This document shows positions 1 to 7,994 of a stretch of 64,000 nucleotides of DNA, in pieces. The notes under the pieces are model-generated. The model saw nothing but the letters and a program-made list of their open reading frames with translations. It made no database searches and had not been told where the DNA came from. Each line of letters opens with the position of its first letter. Positions within the stretch are counted from its first letter, which is position 1. The DNA is taken from contig NZ_CP025979.1 in assembly GCF_002900365.1 (NCBI RefSeq), positions 4,278,001-4,342,000 of the forward strand. The letters are read 5' to 3'. Source of the stretch: Escherichia marmotae (GTDB lineage: Bacteria; Pseudomonadota; Gammaproteobacteria; Enterobacterales; Enterobacteriaceae). Made by a program: the position numbers and the translations under genes.

Positions 1-900
1 GAGCAAATCTTCCGGCGAAAGATCCTGTGCTCTGGCATCCTGAATTAACGACTCGCCCAACATGTCGCGCAACCAACTTACCGTCCACATCCCTTTGCGA
101 ATACCGTAACCTTCATACAGCAATGTTTCTGGAATAGAAGACATAATCGGCCAGTACGCTACCGGGTCTTTCGGCAGTGCTTTGCCATTCATCATCAGCG
201 CGATATAGGTGCCTAAGGAAATCACCGCCGTTTCATCGTCCAGCAATCCGGCTCCTAATGCTTCTACCGGTTTATCACTGGTGGTACAAACTACCGGCAG
301 TCCTGCCGGGAAATGTGTCGCCAGTGCTGCTTGTGGTGTGATATGCCCGAGAACGGTCCCCGGCATTTGTACGCCAAAAAGCATATGGCGGGGGATATTA
401 AACTTCTCGATTACCGCGGCATCTTCACTCCAGGCCCAGGTTTTATAATCCACCGGCCACTGGCCAAAATAGTTGGCGATATTGTCTTTAAACTCGCCTG
501 TTAAGCGGTGCGCCAGATAGCCCGAAAAAGAAGTGACATACGCCACGTCAGGATTCGTGTGTTCGTAAGGGCTCGTAACTCGCGCATCCTGCCAGCTAAT
601 CAGTGGTGCGGCGGGTGTACCGTCAGCTTTCAGTAAGGCACGGCAGCAACGGATTGATCCCAGGCCGATGCCAACAATATCTTCTTTATTCCCGGCAAAC
701 TGGCTCATTAAATCGTGACCGGCAAAACATAATGATGCCCATAAATCGTCGTCAGGATGTTCTGCGGTATCGGCATCCGGTGTGTGCATCGGCTGTAATA
801 AACCTTTGCCTTCGCAAATTATGTTGCCTTGCAGATCGTACATCACCACTTTTGTACTCTGACTTCCGCCATCAATCCCTATGATGTATTTCTTCGACAT
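1..900 (-). CDS. ygcE: FGGY-family carbohydrate kinase YgcE (partial, N-terminal 300 residues)
   Basis: Open reading frame from the ATG at 900 running off the left edge, so only the first 300 codons are present; the K-12 protein is about 490 residues. The N-terminus MSKKYIIGIDGGSQSTKVV is the phosphate-1 ATP-binding loop of the FGGY kinase family (glycerol kinase, xylulokinase), and the visible part is the first actin-like domain and the start of the second. FGGY kinases phosphorylate sugars or polyols in the cytoplasm; the substrate is unknown here. It follows yqcE by 26 bp on the same strand, so the two are probably co-transcribed as a carrier-kinase pair under the leader switch at 2229-2298. 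No frameshift was noticed in the visible part. Confidence 0.93.
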   Translation of the reverse strand, partial: MSKKYIIGIDGGSQSTKVVMYDLQGNIICEGKGLLQPMHTPDADTAEHPDDDLWASLCFAGHDLMSQFAGNKEDIVGIGLGSIRCCRALLKADGTPAAPLISWQDARVTSPYEHTNPDVAYVTSFSGYLAHRLTGEFKDNIANYFGQWPVDYKTWAWSEDAAVIEKFNIPRHMLFGVQMPGTVLGHITPQAALATHFPAGLPVVCTTSDKPVEALGAGLLDDETAVISLGTYIALMMNGKALPKDPVAYWPIMSSIPETLLYEGYGIRKGMWTVSWLRDMLGESLIQDARAQDLSPEDLL

Positions 901-926
901 GATTTTTCTCCAGTAATGTTCTGGGC

Positions 927-2204
927 TTACTTGCTGTTAGCCATTGCGGGGGCGCTATCAGCAGTACGAATTTTTTGGAACAGCAAAAAGGTAAAGACGA
1001 TCACCATGCCGAGCGCCGCCATGCCCATCAGCCACATGTTGCGGTAGGCTTCTGCTGCGGGCAGGGTGTCCTGCCAGTAACCGATAATCGGGTAAACAAA
1101 GACATCAGGCAGGAAGCCAATCACCGAACAAATACCTACCGTGGTGCCCATAATGTAAGATGGTGTTCTCGCTTCGCCGGGGCAGGCCCAGTACAGCCCG
1201 CGTGAGGCGTAGCAGGTGAATCCCAGTAGTAAAATCAGGCCAATCCCCATCGCGACCGATTGCGGGTTAGAGTTAGTCATGAGTAGGGCAGTGAGTGCCA
1301 GCAGGCCGACCACGGAAAGAATTTGGATCACGCGGGTAGGGGATTTCACTTTGCTGTAGGTGGTGATAATGCCGCCAAGTGGGCCGCACAGTGCGCGGAA
1401 GATTTTGTTGATCACGATCCCCATGTAGCTCGCCGCCACCAGCGACATGCCATACATTTCGGTCAGATAGTTGGTGGAGTAACTCAGAATGGCGTAGATG
1501 GTGAAGACCCCAAAAATCACCATGCTGCAATACCAGGTTGTACTGATACGCAAAACGGCCAGGATGTCGCTAAGCTGGAATGACTGTTTTTCTTCGTTAT
1601 GGGTACTACGCAGGCTGTTGTTATCGCTAACAAAAAACCAGCACAGAATCCCCAACAAGATGTAAACCACGCTGTAGATGATAATGACCGTTTTCAGGCT
1701 GGCGCTGTCATCCGGAGCGAAGCGGGAAAAGACCCACATGGTAAACACTGCCAGCGACATTACACCGACGCCGCGCAGTCCTTCCATCCAGCCCATGATT
1801 TTCCCTTGTTCGCTATGGTCACCAAGCAACGAGGCGGCTTTAATCGACACCGACCACAGCATTAAAATAGTCGTTATCGCAAAGGCAACCTGAATACAGA
1901 GCATGACCCATAATGGTGGATACGTTGCCATTATCAGGCCTAATAATCCGGTAATTACCATCGCGGAAGTAATCATTTTGCGATGTGAAAATTTATCGGC
2001 AATAACCCCGCTGGGCGCATAAAGAATAATGGCGGCAATACCAAAGGTGCTCATAATTAAACCTATCTCGGTATTGCTGAATCCCATAAATTTTGCCATG
2101 GGAATTTGATAAATATAACGTAAATAAGCCAGGTCAAAACTAACTCCGCCGCTAAAACTAATTATCGCGAGGGTTATCCAACGTCGATATGAGCTGTGTT
2201 GCAT
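927..2204 (-). CDS. yqcE: Major facilitator superfamily transporter YqcE
   Basis: A 425-residue inner membrane protein with about 12 hydrophobic segments, the same length as K-12 YqcE. It belongs to the major facilitator superfamily. The cytoplasmic loop after segment 2 (GVIADKFSHRKM, about residues 62-73) is the family's G-x-x-x-D-x-x-x-R-K signature. It resembles the organophosphate/sugar-phosphate branch, but the substrate is not established. It is the first gene of the minus-strand yqcE-ygcE operon, next to a kinase gene, which suggests uptake followed by phosphorylation. Start ATG at 2204 is preceded by a GGGA ribosome site. Its leader contains an intrinsic terminator ending 24 nt before the start codon, so expression probably needs readthrough. 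Confidence 0.93.
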   Translation of the reverse strand: MQHSSYRRWITLAIISFSGGVSFDLAYLRYIYQIPMAKFMGFSNTEIGLIMSTFGIAAIILYAPSGVIADKFSHRKMITSAMVITGLLGLIMATYPPLWVMLCIQVAFAITTILMLWSVSIKAASLLGDHSEQGKIMGWMEGLRGVGVMSLAVFTMWVFSRFAPDDSASLKTVIIIYSVVYILLGILCWFFVSDNNSLRSTHNEEKQSFQLSDILAVLRISTTWYCSMVIFGVFTIYAILSYSTNYLTEMYGMSLVAASYMGIVINKIFRALCGPLGGIITTYSKVKSPTRVIQILSVVGLLALTALLMTNSNPQSVAMGIGLILLLGFTCYASRGLYWACPGEARTPSYIMGTTVGICSVIGFLPDVFVYPIIGYWQDTLPAAEAYRNMWLMGMAALGMVIVFTFLLFQKIRTADSAPAMANSK

Positions 2205-2228
2205 ATCGTATTCCCATTTGTAATAGAC

Positions 2229-2276
2229 AAAAAAAAGAGAAAAGTAAGCCGCCTTTTCAGGAGGATTACTTTTCTC
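2229..2276 (-). terminator. Leader intrinsic terminator in front of yqcE
   Basis: Read on the minus strand, GAGAAAAGTAA (2276-2266) pairs perfectly with TTACTTTTCTC (2247-2237), with further CC/GG pairing inside the loop, and is followed directly by eight T (2236-2229). This is a canonical rho-independent terminator. It lies inside the yqcE 5' leader, 24 nt before the ATG, rather than after a gene. Its 5' arm shares bases with the alternative hairpin at 2265-2290. Confidence 0.85.
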
Positions 2277-2298
2277 AGGTCTCTAGTAATTGCGATAA
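2265..2298 (-). promoter_or_regulatory. Predicted antiterminator element of the yqcE leader
   Basis: Minus-strand order: TTATCGC (2298-2292), then ATTACT (2290-2285), a 14-nt loop AGAGACCTGAGAAA, then AGTAAT (2270-2265). The 6-bp stem would capture part of the terminator 5' arm, so the two folds exclude each other. The plus-strand ygcW leader has the same blocks in the same order. The stem's closing pair is U-A here and C-G there. An RNA-binding antiterminator is inferred; YgcP, encoded in the same cluster, is the candidate. Confidence 0.7.
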
Positions 2299-2325
2299 GA
2301 AATAACATGGAAAGCAGAGGTGTTG

Positions 2326-2341
2326 TGTGAGAGTAATCACG
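2326..2341 (-). promoter_or_regulatory. Predicted CRP box for yqcE-ygcE
   Basis: TGTGAGAGTAATCACG matches the CRP consensus TGTGA-N6-TCACA at 9 of 10 fixed bases. Its centre (2333.5) is 35.5 bp from the conserved TTATCGC of the yqcE leader, exactly the distance found for the ygcW box. The spacing suggests class II-like activation. A CATGTT (2309-2304) or TATTTC (2304-2299) hexamer could be the -10 element, so the transcription start is not fixed. Confidence 0.7.
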
Positions 2342-2382
2342 CTTCTGCTTTTTAAAATTATTTGATTATACGAGTAATACTC

Positions 2383-2398
2383 TGTGAGTACGATCACA
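2383..2398 (+). promoter_or_regulatory. Predicted CRP box for ygcW-U-S-R-Q
   Basis: TGTGAGTACGATCACA is a perfect match to TGTGA-N6-TCACA. Its centre (2390.5) lies 35.5 bp before the conserved TTATCGC of the ygcW leader. A TATGCT hexamer at 2415-2420 is a possible -10 element and no good -35 is visible, as expected of an activator-dependent promoter. Catabolite control of this cluster is inferred. Confidence 0.8.
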
Positions 2399-2425
2399 TT
2401 AGCGACTATGCCCTTATGCTAAAAA

Positions 2426-2462
2426 TTATCGCCAGTTACCAGAGATAATGAGAAAGGTAACT
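2426..2462 (+). promoter_or_regulatory. Predicted antiterminator element of the ygcW leader
   Basis: Order: TTATCGC (2426-2432), AGTTACC (2434-2440), a 15-nt loop AGAGATAATGAGAAA, then GGTAACT (2456-2462). The 7-bp stem uses GGTAACT, which is also in the 5' arm of the terminator at 2451-2466, so the folds are mutually exclusive. The matching element in the divergent yqcE leader differs mainly by changes that keep pairing. This points to a selected RNA structure and not to chance similarity. Confidence 0.72.
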
Positions 2463-2498
2463 TCCCTCTCGCGGGGGAAGTTACCTTTCTTTTTTTTT
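2451..2498 (+). terminator. Leader intrinsic terminator in front of ygcW
   Basis: AGAAAGGTAACTTCCC (2451-2466) pairs over 16 bp without mismatch with GGGAAGTTACCTTTCT (2475-2490) around an 8-nt loop, followed by T through 2498. It is a very strong rho-independent terminator ending 24 nt before the ygcW ATG. No gene ends upstream on this strand, so its role must be premature termination of the ygcW leader. Confidence 0.88.
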
Positions 2499-2522
2499 GC
2501 CTTACGGAAATTGGAGCTAACT

Positions 2523-3308
2523 ATGTCAATCGAATCACTCAATGCGTTCTCAATGGATTTTTTCTCCCTGAAAGGTAAAACTGCAATTGTTACCGGCGGG
2601 AATAGTGGTTTAGGCCAGGCATTTGCGATGGCACTGGCAAAAGCAGGTGCAAATATCTTTATTCCAAGCTTCGTCAAAGATAATGGCGAAACGAAGGAAA
2701 TGATTGAAAAACAAGGCGTTGAAGTGGACTTCATGCAGGTGGATATCACCGCAGAAGGCGCGCCGCAGAAGATAATCGCTGCCTGTTGTGAGCGTTTTGG
2801 CACTGTCGATATTCTGGTCAATAACGCAGGTATTTGTAAGCTGAATAAGGTGCTGGACTTCGGCCGTGCCGACTGGGACCCGATGATTGATGTGAACCTG
2901 ACAGCCGCTTTTGAGCTGAGTTACGAAGCGGCAAAAATTATGATCCCGCAAAAAAGCGGTAAAATCATTAATATCTGTTCATTGTTTTCTTACCTGGGCG
3001 GGCAATGGTCTCCAGCATATTCTGCAACTAAACACGCACTTGCTGGATTCACTAAAGCCTATTGCGATGAATTAGGTCAATATAATATTCAGGTAAATGG
3101 TATTGCCCCTGGTTATTATGCAACCGATATTACGCTGGCGACACGCAGCAATCCAGAAACAAATCAGCGCGTTCTTGATCATATTCCGGCAAATCGTTGG
3201 GGCGATACACAGGATTTAATGGGCGCAGCCGTATTCCTCGCAAGCCCGGCATCGAATTATGTGAATAGTCATTTGCTGGTGGTTGATGGTGGTTATTTAG
3301 TGCGCTAA
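2523..3308 (+). CDS. ygcW: Short-chain dehydrogenase/reductase YgcW
   Basis: A 261-residue SDR-family oxidoreductase. The Rossmann cofactor loop TGGNSGLG (about residues 24-31), the NNAG motif (about 100-103) and the catalytic Ser...Tyr-x-x-x-Lys (SPAYSATKHA, about 162-171) are all present. Such enzymes use NAD(P)H to oxidise or reduce alcohols; relatives act on deoxygluconate-type sugar acids, but the substrate here is unknown. The start chosen is the ATG at 2523 with GGAG seven bases upstream. An in-frame ATG at 2448 lies upstream of the leader terminator hairpin and would translate through it, so it is unlikely. First gene of the ygcW-U-S-R-Q operon. Confidence 0.93.
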   Translation: MSIESLNAFSMDFFSLKGKTAIVTGGNSGLGQAFAMALAKAGANIFIPSFVKDNGETKEMIEKQGVEVDFMQVDITAEGAPQKIIAACCERFGTVDILVNNAGICKLNKVLDFGRADWDPMIDVNLTAAFELSYEAAKIMIPQKSGKIINICSLFSYLGGQWSPAYSATKHALAGFTKAYCDELGQYNIQVNGIAPGYYATDITLATRSNPETNQRVLDHIPANRWGDTQDLMGAAVFLASPASNYVNSHLLVVDGGYLVR

Positions 3309-3377
3309 TCCATAACGGTGGTTTCTGTTTTCTTTTATTAATGACTATTCCATTTTTATTATCAGAAAGGATTTATT

Positions 3378-4832
3378 ATGTCTTTATCTCGCGCAGCGAT
3401 TGTCGACCAGCTAAAGGAAATTGTTGGTGCAGATCGCGTAATTACCGATGAAACGGTATTAAAGAAAAACAGTATTGACCGTTTTCGTAAATTTCCGGAT
3501 ATTCATGGTATTTATACTTTGCCTATTCCGGCAGCGGTCGTAAAACTCGGTTCCACAGAGCAAGTGTCCCGCGTGCTGAATTTTATGAATGCGCACAAAA
3601 TTAACGGTGTGCCACGTACCGGCGCTTCCGCCACCGAAGGTGGGCTGGAAACTGTCGTAGAAAACTCGGTGGTGCTCGATGGCTCCGCCATGAATCAAAT
3701 CATTAATATTGATATTGAGAATATGCAGGCCACGGCGCAATGTGGCGTTCCGCTGGAGGTGCTGGAAAACGCGTTGCGTGAAAAAGGCTACACCACGGGG
3801 CATTCTCCGCAGTCAAAACCGCTGGCGCAGATGGGTGGCCTGGTGGCAACCCGCAGTATTGGGCAGTTCTCCACACTTTACGGCGCAATTGAAGATATGG
3901 TCGTTGGCCTGGAAGCGGTACTGGCAGATGGCACCGTGACGCGCATTAAAAACGTTCCACGTCGCGCGGCTGGTCCGGACATTCGTCACATCATTATTGG
4001 TAACGAAGGTGCACTGTGCTATATCACTGAAGTTACAGTGAAAATCTTCAAATTCACCCCGGAAAACAATCTCTTCTACGGCTATGTGCTGGAAGACATG
4101 AAAACCGGCTTCAACATCCTGCGTGAAATCATGGTGGAAGGGTATCGCCCGTCGATTGCTCGTTTGTATGACGCTGAAGATGGCACGCAACACTTCACTC
4201 ATTTTGCTGATGGTAAATGCGTGCTGATCTTTATGGCCGAGGGTAACCCACGTATTGCGCAGGCGACAGGCGAAGGAATTGCCGAAATCGTGGCGCGTTA
4301 CCCGCAGTGCCAGCGAGTGGACAGCAAACTGATCGAAACCTGGTTCAACAACCTGAACTGGGGGCCGGATAAAGTGGCCGCCGAACGTGTGCAGATCCTC
4401 AAAACCGGCAACATGGGCTTTACCACCGAAGTGTCCGGCTGCTGGAGTTGTATTCACGAAATCTATGAAAACGTCATTAACCGTATTCGTACCGAGTTCC
4501 CGCACGCCGACGACATCACTATGCTGGGCGGTCACTCTTCTCACAGCTACCAAAACGGCACCAACATGTACTTCGTTTACGACTACAACGTTGTTGACTG
4601 CAAACCGGAAGAGGAAATCGACAAGTACCACAACCCGCTCAACAAAATCATCTGTGAAGAAACCATTCGCCTCGGTGGTTCGATGGTGCATCACCACGGC
4701 ATTGGTAAACATCGCGTTCACTGGAGCAAACTGGAACACGGCAGCGCGTGGGCGTTGCTGGAAGGGCTGAAAAAGCAGTTCGATCCTAACGGCATTATGA
4801 ACACGGGTACTATCTATCCGATTGAAAAATAA
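3378..4832 (+). CDS. ygcU: FAD-linked oxidoreductase YgcU
   Basis: A 484-residue flavoprotein of the PCMH/vanillyl-alcohol-oxidase family (glycolate oxidase GlcD, alkyl-DHAP synthase type), the K-12 length. The N-terminal FAD-binding segment contains PRTGASATEGG (about residues 79-89) and the GGLVATRSIGQFSTLYG segment (about 153-169). The C-terminus carries the HHHGIGKHR motif (about 439-447), typical of the substrate domain. It probably oxidises a hydroxy acid or polyol phosphate in the cytoplasm. The electron acceptor is plausibly the ETF-like pair YgcQ/YgcR encoded downstream, but ygcQ is frameshifted in this strain. A 69-bp gap separates it from ygcW; SD AAAGGA precedes ATG 3378. Confidence 0.93.
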   Translation: MSLSRAAIVDQLKEIVGADRVITDETVLKKNSIDRFRKFPDIHGIYTLPIPAAVVKLGSTEQVSRVLNFMNAHKINGVPRTGASATEGGLETVVENSVVLDGSAMNQIINIDIENMQATAQCGVPLEVLENALREKGYTTGHSPQSKPLAQMGGLVATRSIGQFSTLYGAIEDMVVGLEAVLADGTVTRIKNVPRRAAGPDIRHIIIGNEGALCYITEVTVKIFKFTPENNLFYGYVLEDMKTGFNILREIMVEGYRPSIARLYDAEDGTQHFTHFADGKCVLIFMAEGNPRIAQATGEGIAEIVARYPQCQRVDSKLIETWFNNLNWGPDKVAAERVQILKTGNMGFTTEVSGCWSCIHEIYENVINRIRTEFPHADDITMLGGHSSHSYQNGTNMYFVYDYNVVDCKPEEEIDKYHNPLNKIICEETIRLGGSMVHHHGIGKHRVHWSKLEHGSAWALLEGLKKQFDPNGIMNTGTIYPIEK

Positions 4833-4873
4833 TGTGTCAGGCAGCGTCCTGTGATGTCGGGGCGTTGCCTTTT

Positions 4874-4895
4874 CGGCTTCTCAAGCGAGAAGCCG
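4874..4895 (+). other. Stem-loop between ygcU and ygcS
   Basis: CGGCTTCTC and GAGAAGCCG form a perfect 9-bp stem with a 4-nt loop, followed by TTCTTATT and not a true T-run. It sits in the 93-bp ygcU-ygcS gap. It may act as a partial terminator or mRNA-stabilising hairpin that sets the stoichiometry of transporter to dehydrogenase. Confidence 0.5.
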
Positions 4896-4925
4896 TTCTT
4901 ATTACCGGACAATGAAGGGGTAAAG

Positions 4926-6263
4926 ATGAACACTTCACCGGTGCGAATGGATGATTTACCACTTAACCGTTTTCACTGTCGCATTGCTGCGCTTACTTTC
5001 GGCGCGCACCTGACTGACGGTTATGTCCTCGGCGTCATTGGTTACGCCATTATTCAGCTTACTCCAGCCATGCAACTGACACCGTTTATGGCGGGAATGA
5101 TTGGTGGCTCAGCGCTACTTGGCCTGTTTATCGGCAGCCTGGTTTTGGGCTGGATCTCCGACCATATCGGGCGGCAAAAAATCTTCACTTTCAGCTTTTT
5201 GCTGATTACGCTCGCTTCGTTTTTACAATATTTTGCCACCACGCCGGAGCACCTGATTGGTTTGCGCATTTTGATCGGCATTGGGCTGGGTGGTGATTAC
5301 TCTGTGGGGCATACCTTGCTGGCAGAATTTTCCCCGCGCCGCCACCGCGGTATTTTGCTGGGCGCGTTCAGCGTGGTGTGGACGGTGGGTTATGTGCTGG
5401 CAAGTATTGCCGGACATCACTTTATTTCAGAAAGTCCGGAGGCCTGGCGATGGCTTTTGGCATCAACAGCTCTGCCCGCGCTGTTGATTACGTTGTTACG
5501 TTGGGGCACACCGGAATCGCCGCGCTGGCTGCTGCGACAGGGGCGTTTTGCAGAAGCTCATGCCATTGTGCATCGTTACTTTGGCTCTCATGTATTACTG
5601 GGCGATGAAGTGGCAACGGCCACCACTAAGCACATCAAAACCTTGTTCTCTTCGCGTTACTGGCGGCGCACGGTATTTAACAGCGTGTTCTTTGTCTGCC
5701 TCGTGATCCCGTGGTTTGTGATTTATACCTGGCTGCCGACTATCGCCCAGACTATTGGTCTGGAAGATGCGCTGACCGCCAGCCTGATGCTCAATGCCTT
5801 GTTAATTGTTGGCGCGTTATTAGGGTTAGTGTTGACCCACTTGTTAGCCCATCGCAAATTTTTACTGGGGAGCTTTTTGCTGCTGGCGGCCACGCTGATG
5901 GTGATGGCCTGTTTGCCTTCCGGCAGTTCGTTAACGCTACTGCTTTTTATTCTCTTCAGCACCACCATTTCGGCGGTCAGCAATCTGGTTGGCATTCTAC
6001 CTGCCGAAAGTTTTCCTACTGATATCCGCTCTCTGGGCGTCGGTTTTGCGACCGCCATGAGTAGACTTGGCGCGGCAATTAGCACCGGTTTGTTGCCGTG
6101 GGTTCTGGCGCAGTGGGGAATGCAGGCCACCTTATTGTTACTGGCCATCGTGCTATTGGTTGGTTTTGTTGTGACCTGGCTATGGGCTCCAGAAACTAAA
6201 GCTCTCCCGCTGGTTGCGGCGGGAAATGTCGGAGGTGCGAATGAACATTCTGTTAGCGTTTAA
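4926..6263 (+). CDS. ygcS: MFS metabolite transporter YgcS
   Basis: A 445-residue, 12-segment inner membrane transporter of the sugar/metabolite:H+ symporter type. The loop 2-3 signature GWISDHIGRQK and the segment PESPRWLLRQGR after segment 6 are hallmarks of the sugar-porter branch. It probably imports the growth substrate of the ygc cluster; the substrate is unknown. The start is set at ATG 4926 (GAAGGGG ribosome site, K-12 start) and not at the in-frame ATG 4851, which would add 25 non-conserved residues across the stem-loop. Its 3' end overlaps ygcR by 23 bp, so the two are translationally linked. Confidence 0.92.
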   Translation: MNTSPVRMDDLPLNRFHCRIAALTFGAHLTDGYVLGVIGYAIIQLTPAMQLTPFMAGMIGGSALLGLFIGSLVLGWISDHIGRQKIFTFSFLLITLASFLQYFATTPEHLIGLRILIGIGLGGDYSVGHTLLAEFSPRRHRGILLGAFSVVWTVGYVLASIAGHHFISESPEAWRWLLASTALPALLITLLRWGTPESPRWLLRQGRFAEAHAIVHRYFGSHVLLGDEVATATTKHIKTLFSSRYWRRTVFNSVFFVCLVIPWFVIYTWLPTIAQTIGLEDALTASLMLNALLIVGALLGLVLTHLLAHRKFLLGSFLLLAATLMVMACLPSGSSLTLLLFILFSTTISAVSNLVGILPAESFPTDIRSLGVGFATAMSRLGAAISTGLLPWVLAQWGMQATLLLLAIVLLVGFVVTWLWAPETKALPLVAAGNVGGANEHSVSV

Positions 6264-7020
6264 AGCCGAACCGGATGCCGGAATGCTGGCGGAAAAAGAG
6301 TGGCAGGCTGCTGCTACGGCAAATTATGGGCCGGATGTTTCACTGTTGCGAAGTTTACCCGGTGCTGATGAACAGGCCGCCGCCGCAATTCTATTGGCGC
6401 AGAGAAAAAGCGGCACGCCGATGACTTTAACCGCGTTGAGCATGGGGGATGAACGGGCGTTGCATTGGCTTCGCTATTTCACGGCTCTCGGGTTTGAGGA
6501 AGCAGTATTGCTGGAGACTGCGGCAGATCTGCGTTTTGCGCCGGAATTTGTTGCTCGCCATATTGCCGAATGGCAGCACCAGAATCCGATGGAGCTGATT
6601 ATTACCGGCTGCCAAAGCAGCGAGGGGCAGAACGGGCAAACGCCGTTTTTGCTGGCGGAAATACTGGCCTGGCCCTGTTTTACCCAGGTGGAGCGTTTCA
6701 CACTCGACGCGCCATTTATCACTCTCGAACAGCGTACTGAAAACGGGCTGCGCTGTTGCCGGGTACGCTTGCCTGCGGTCATTGCCGTGCGCCAGTGTGG
6801 CGAAGTCGCTTTGCCTGTACCGGGAATGCGCCAGCGTATGGCGGCAGGGAAAGTGGAAATTTTACGCGAAACTCTCGCCGCCGAATCGTCAGCGATACAG
6901 TGCCTGCAACTGGAAAGGCCGGAGCAACGACGTGGCGCGACGTTGATTGATGGGCAAACAGCAGAAGAAAAAACACAAATACTGTGGCGGGATTATTTGC
7001 GCCAGAGGATGCAGCCATGA
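6241..7020 (+). CDS. ygcR: Electron transfer flavoprotein beta-subunit-like protein YgcR
   Basis: A 259-residue protein of the ETF beta (FixA) family, which binds AMP and docks on the alpha subunit to carry electrons from flavin dehydrogenases to the membrane quinone pool. Typical features are the N-terminal alpha/beta fold with the family's substrate-shuttle segment and the ITGCQSSEGQNGQTPFLLAE region (about residues 121-140). It starts inside the end of ygcS, and its TGA overlaps the ygcQ ATG (ATGA). Expected partners are YgcQ (alpha) and the quinone reductase YgcN/YgcO. In this strain its alpha partner is broken. Confidence 0.88.
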   Translation: MNILLAFKAEPDAGMLAEKEWQAAATANYGPDVSLLRSLPGADEQAAAAILLAQRKSGTPMTLTALSMGDERALHWLRYFTALGFEEAVLLETAADLRFAPEFVARHIAEWQHQNPMELIITGCQSSEGQNGQTPFLLAEILAWPCFTQVERFTLDAPFITLEQRTENGLRCCRVRLPAVIAVRQCGEVALPVPGMRQRMAAGKVEILRETLAAESSAIQCLQLERPEQRRGATLIDGQTAEEKTQILWRDYLRQRMQP

Positions 7021-7866
7021 ATGTCGTAATAGTGACAATAAATCAGGACAATGCAGCTATCGCAGGCTGGCTGGCAGAACAGGATTTCAGCGGTTGTACA
7101 CTGACGCACTGGCAGATTGAACCTCAGCCCGTAGTGGCGGAACAGGTGCTGGATGCGCTCGTGGAACAGTGGCAGCGAACACCTGCGGAATTTGTGCTCT
7201 TCCCTCCGGGGGCGTCTGGCGACCCGACTGGCCTGGCGTTTACATGGCACCAGCATCTGCCAGATCATTTCGTTGGATATACCGACAGCAAGCGTGCGCA
7301 AATCCCACTGGGGAAATGCGCTGACGGCGACGCTGCAAACAGAAAAACGTCCGCTATGCCTTTCTCTGGCGCGCCAGGCCGGAGCTGCGAAAAACGCAAT
7401 GTTGCCATCTGGTATGCAGCAACTAAACATTGTCCCCGGCGCACTTCCAGACTGGTTTGTTAGCATCGAAAACCTGAAAAATACTACCCGTGACCCATTA
7501 GTAGAAGCCAGACGGGTGCTGGTGGTAGGGCAGGGCGGCGAGGCTGATAGCCATGACATCGCTACGCTGGCTGAAAAGCTGGGCGCCGAAGTGGGCTACA
7601 GTCGGGCGCGAGTGATGAATGGTGGTTTTGATGCGGAAAAAGTGATTGGAATTTCCGGGCACTTGCTGGCGCCAGAGATTTGCATTGTTGCCGGGGCGTC
7701 CGGCGCGGCAGCGTTAATGGCAGGTGTGCGTAATAGCCAGTTTGTGGTGGCTGTGAATCATGACGCCAGCGCGGCTGTTTTTTCACAGGCAGATGTTGGC
7801 GTGGTGGATGACTGGAAAGCGGTGCTGGAGGCACTGGTGACAAATATTCACGCAGATTGCCAATAA
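7017..7866 (+). pseudogene. ygcQ: ygcQ, ETF alpha-like subunit, frameshifted by an apparent 11-bp deletion
   Basis: Two frames together cover a protein like K-12 YgcQ (286 residues). The first runs from ATG 7017 to about 7220. The second continues with ATRLAWRLHG to the stop at 7866, and includes the FAD-domain end (GISGHLLAPEICIVAGASG, NHDASAAVFSQADVGVVDDW). The combined length is 850 bp; 861 bp would encode exactly 286 residues plus stop, so 11 bp are missing. The break is at GGCGACCCGACTGG (about 7218-7231). From the K-12 protein, residues Asp-Glu-Leu should precede the Thr-Arg-Leu. A loss between two GGCGA repeats explains this. The ETF should be non-functional unless this is a sequencing error. 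Confidence 0.85.
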
Positions 7867-7870
7867 CGTA

Positions 7871-7965
7871 CTGGCGGATGCGGTTCTGGGTCAGGGACTT
7901 GTAGGCCTGATAAGACGCGTTAGCGTCGCATCAGGCGTTGAATGCCGGATGTGGCCTACAAATCA
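7871..7965. repeat. REP/BIME element between ygcQ and ygcP
   Basis: It contains the REP palindrome halves GTAGGCCTGATAAGACGC and GCGTCGCATCAGGC plus a partial inverse copy (GCCGGATGTGGCCTAC). It fills the gap between the convergent ygcQ and ygcP genes, a usual place for such elements. Confidence 0.9.
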
Positions 7966-7994
7966 CACAAATTCAATTCGTTACGTTTATCCCG

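Noticed and set aside
2448..2522. Upstream ATG 2448 as ygcW start
   Set aside because: The added 25 residues are encoded by the leader terminator hairpin, and there is a proper ribosome site at ATG 2523.
3813..4739. 308-residue minus-strand ORF opposite ygcU
   Set aside because: Shadow of the strongly supported ygcU gene; its sequence is low-complexity Val/Phe/His from antisense codons and it has no ribosome site.
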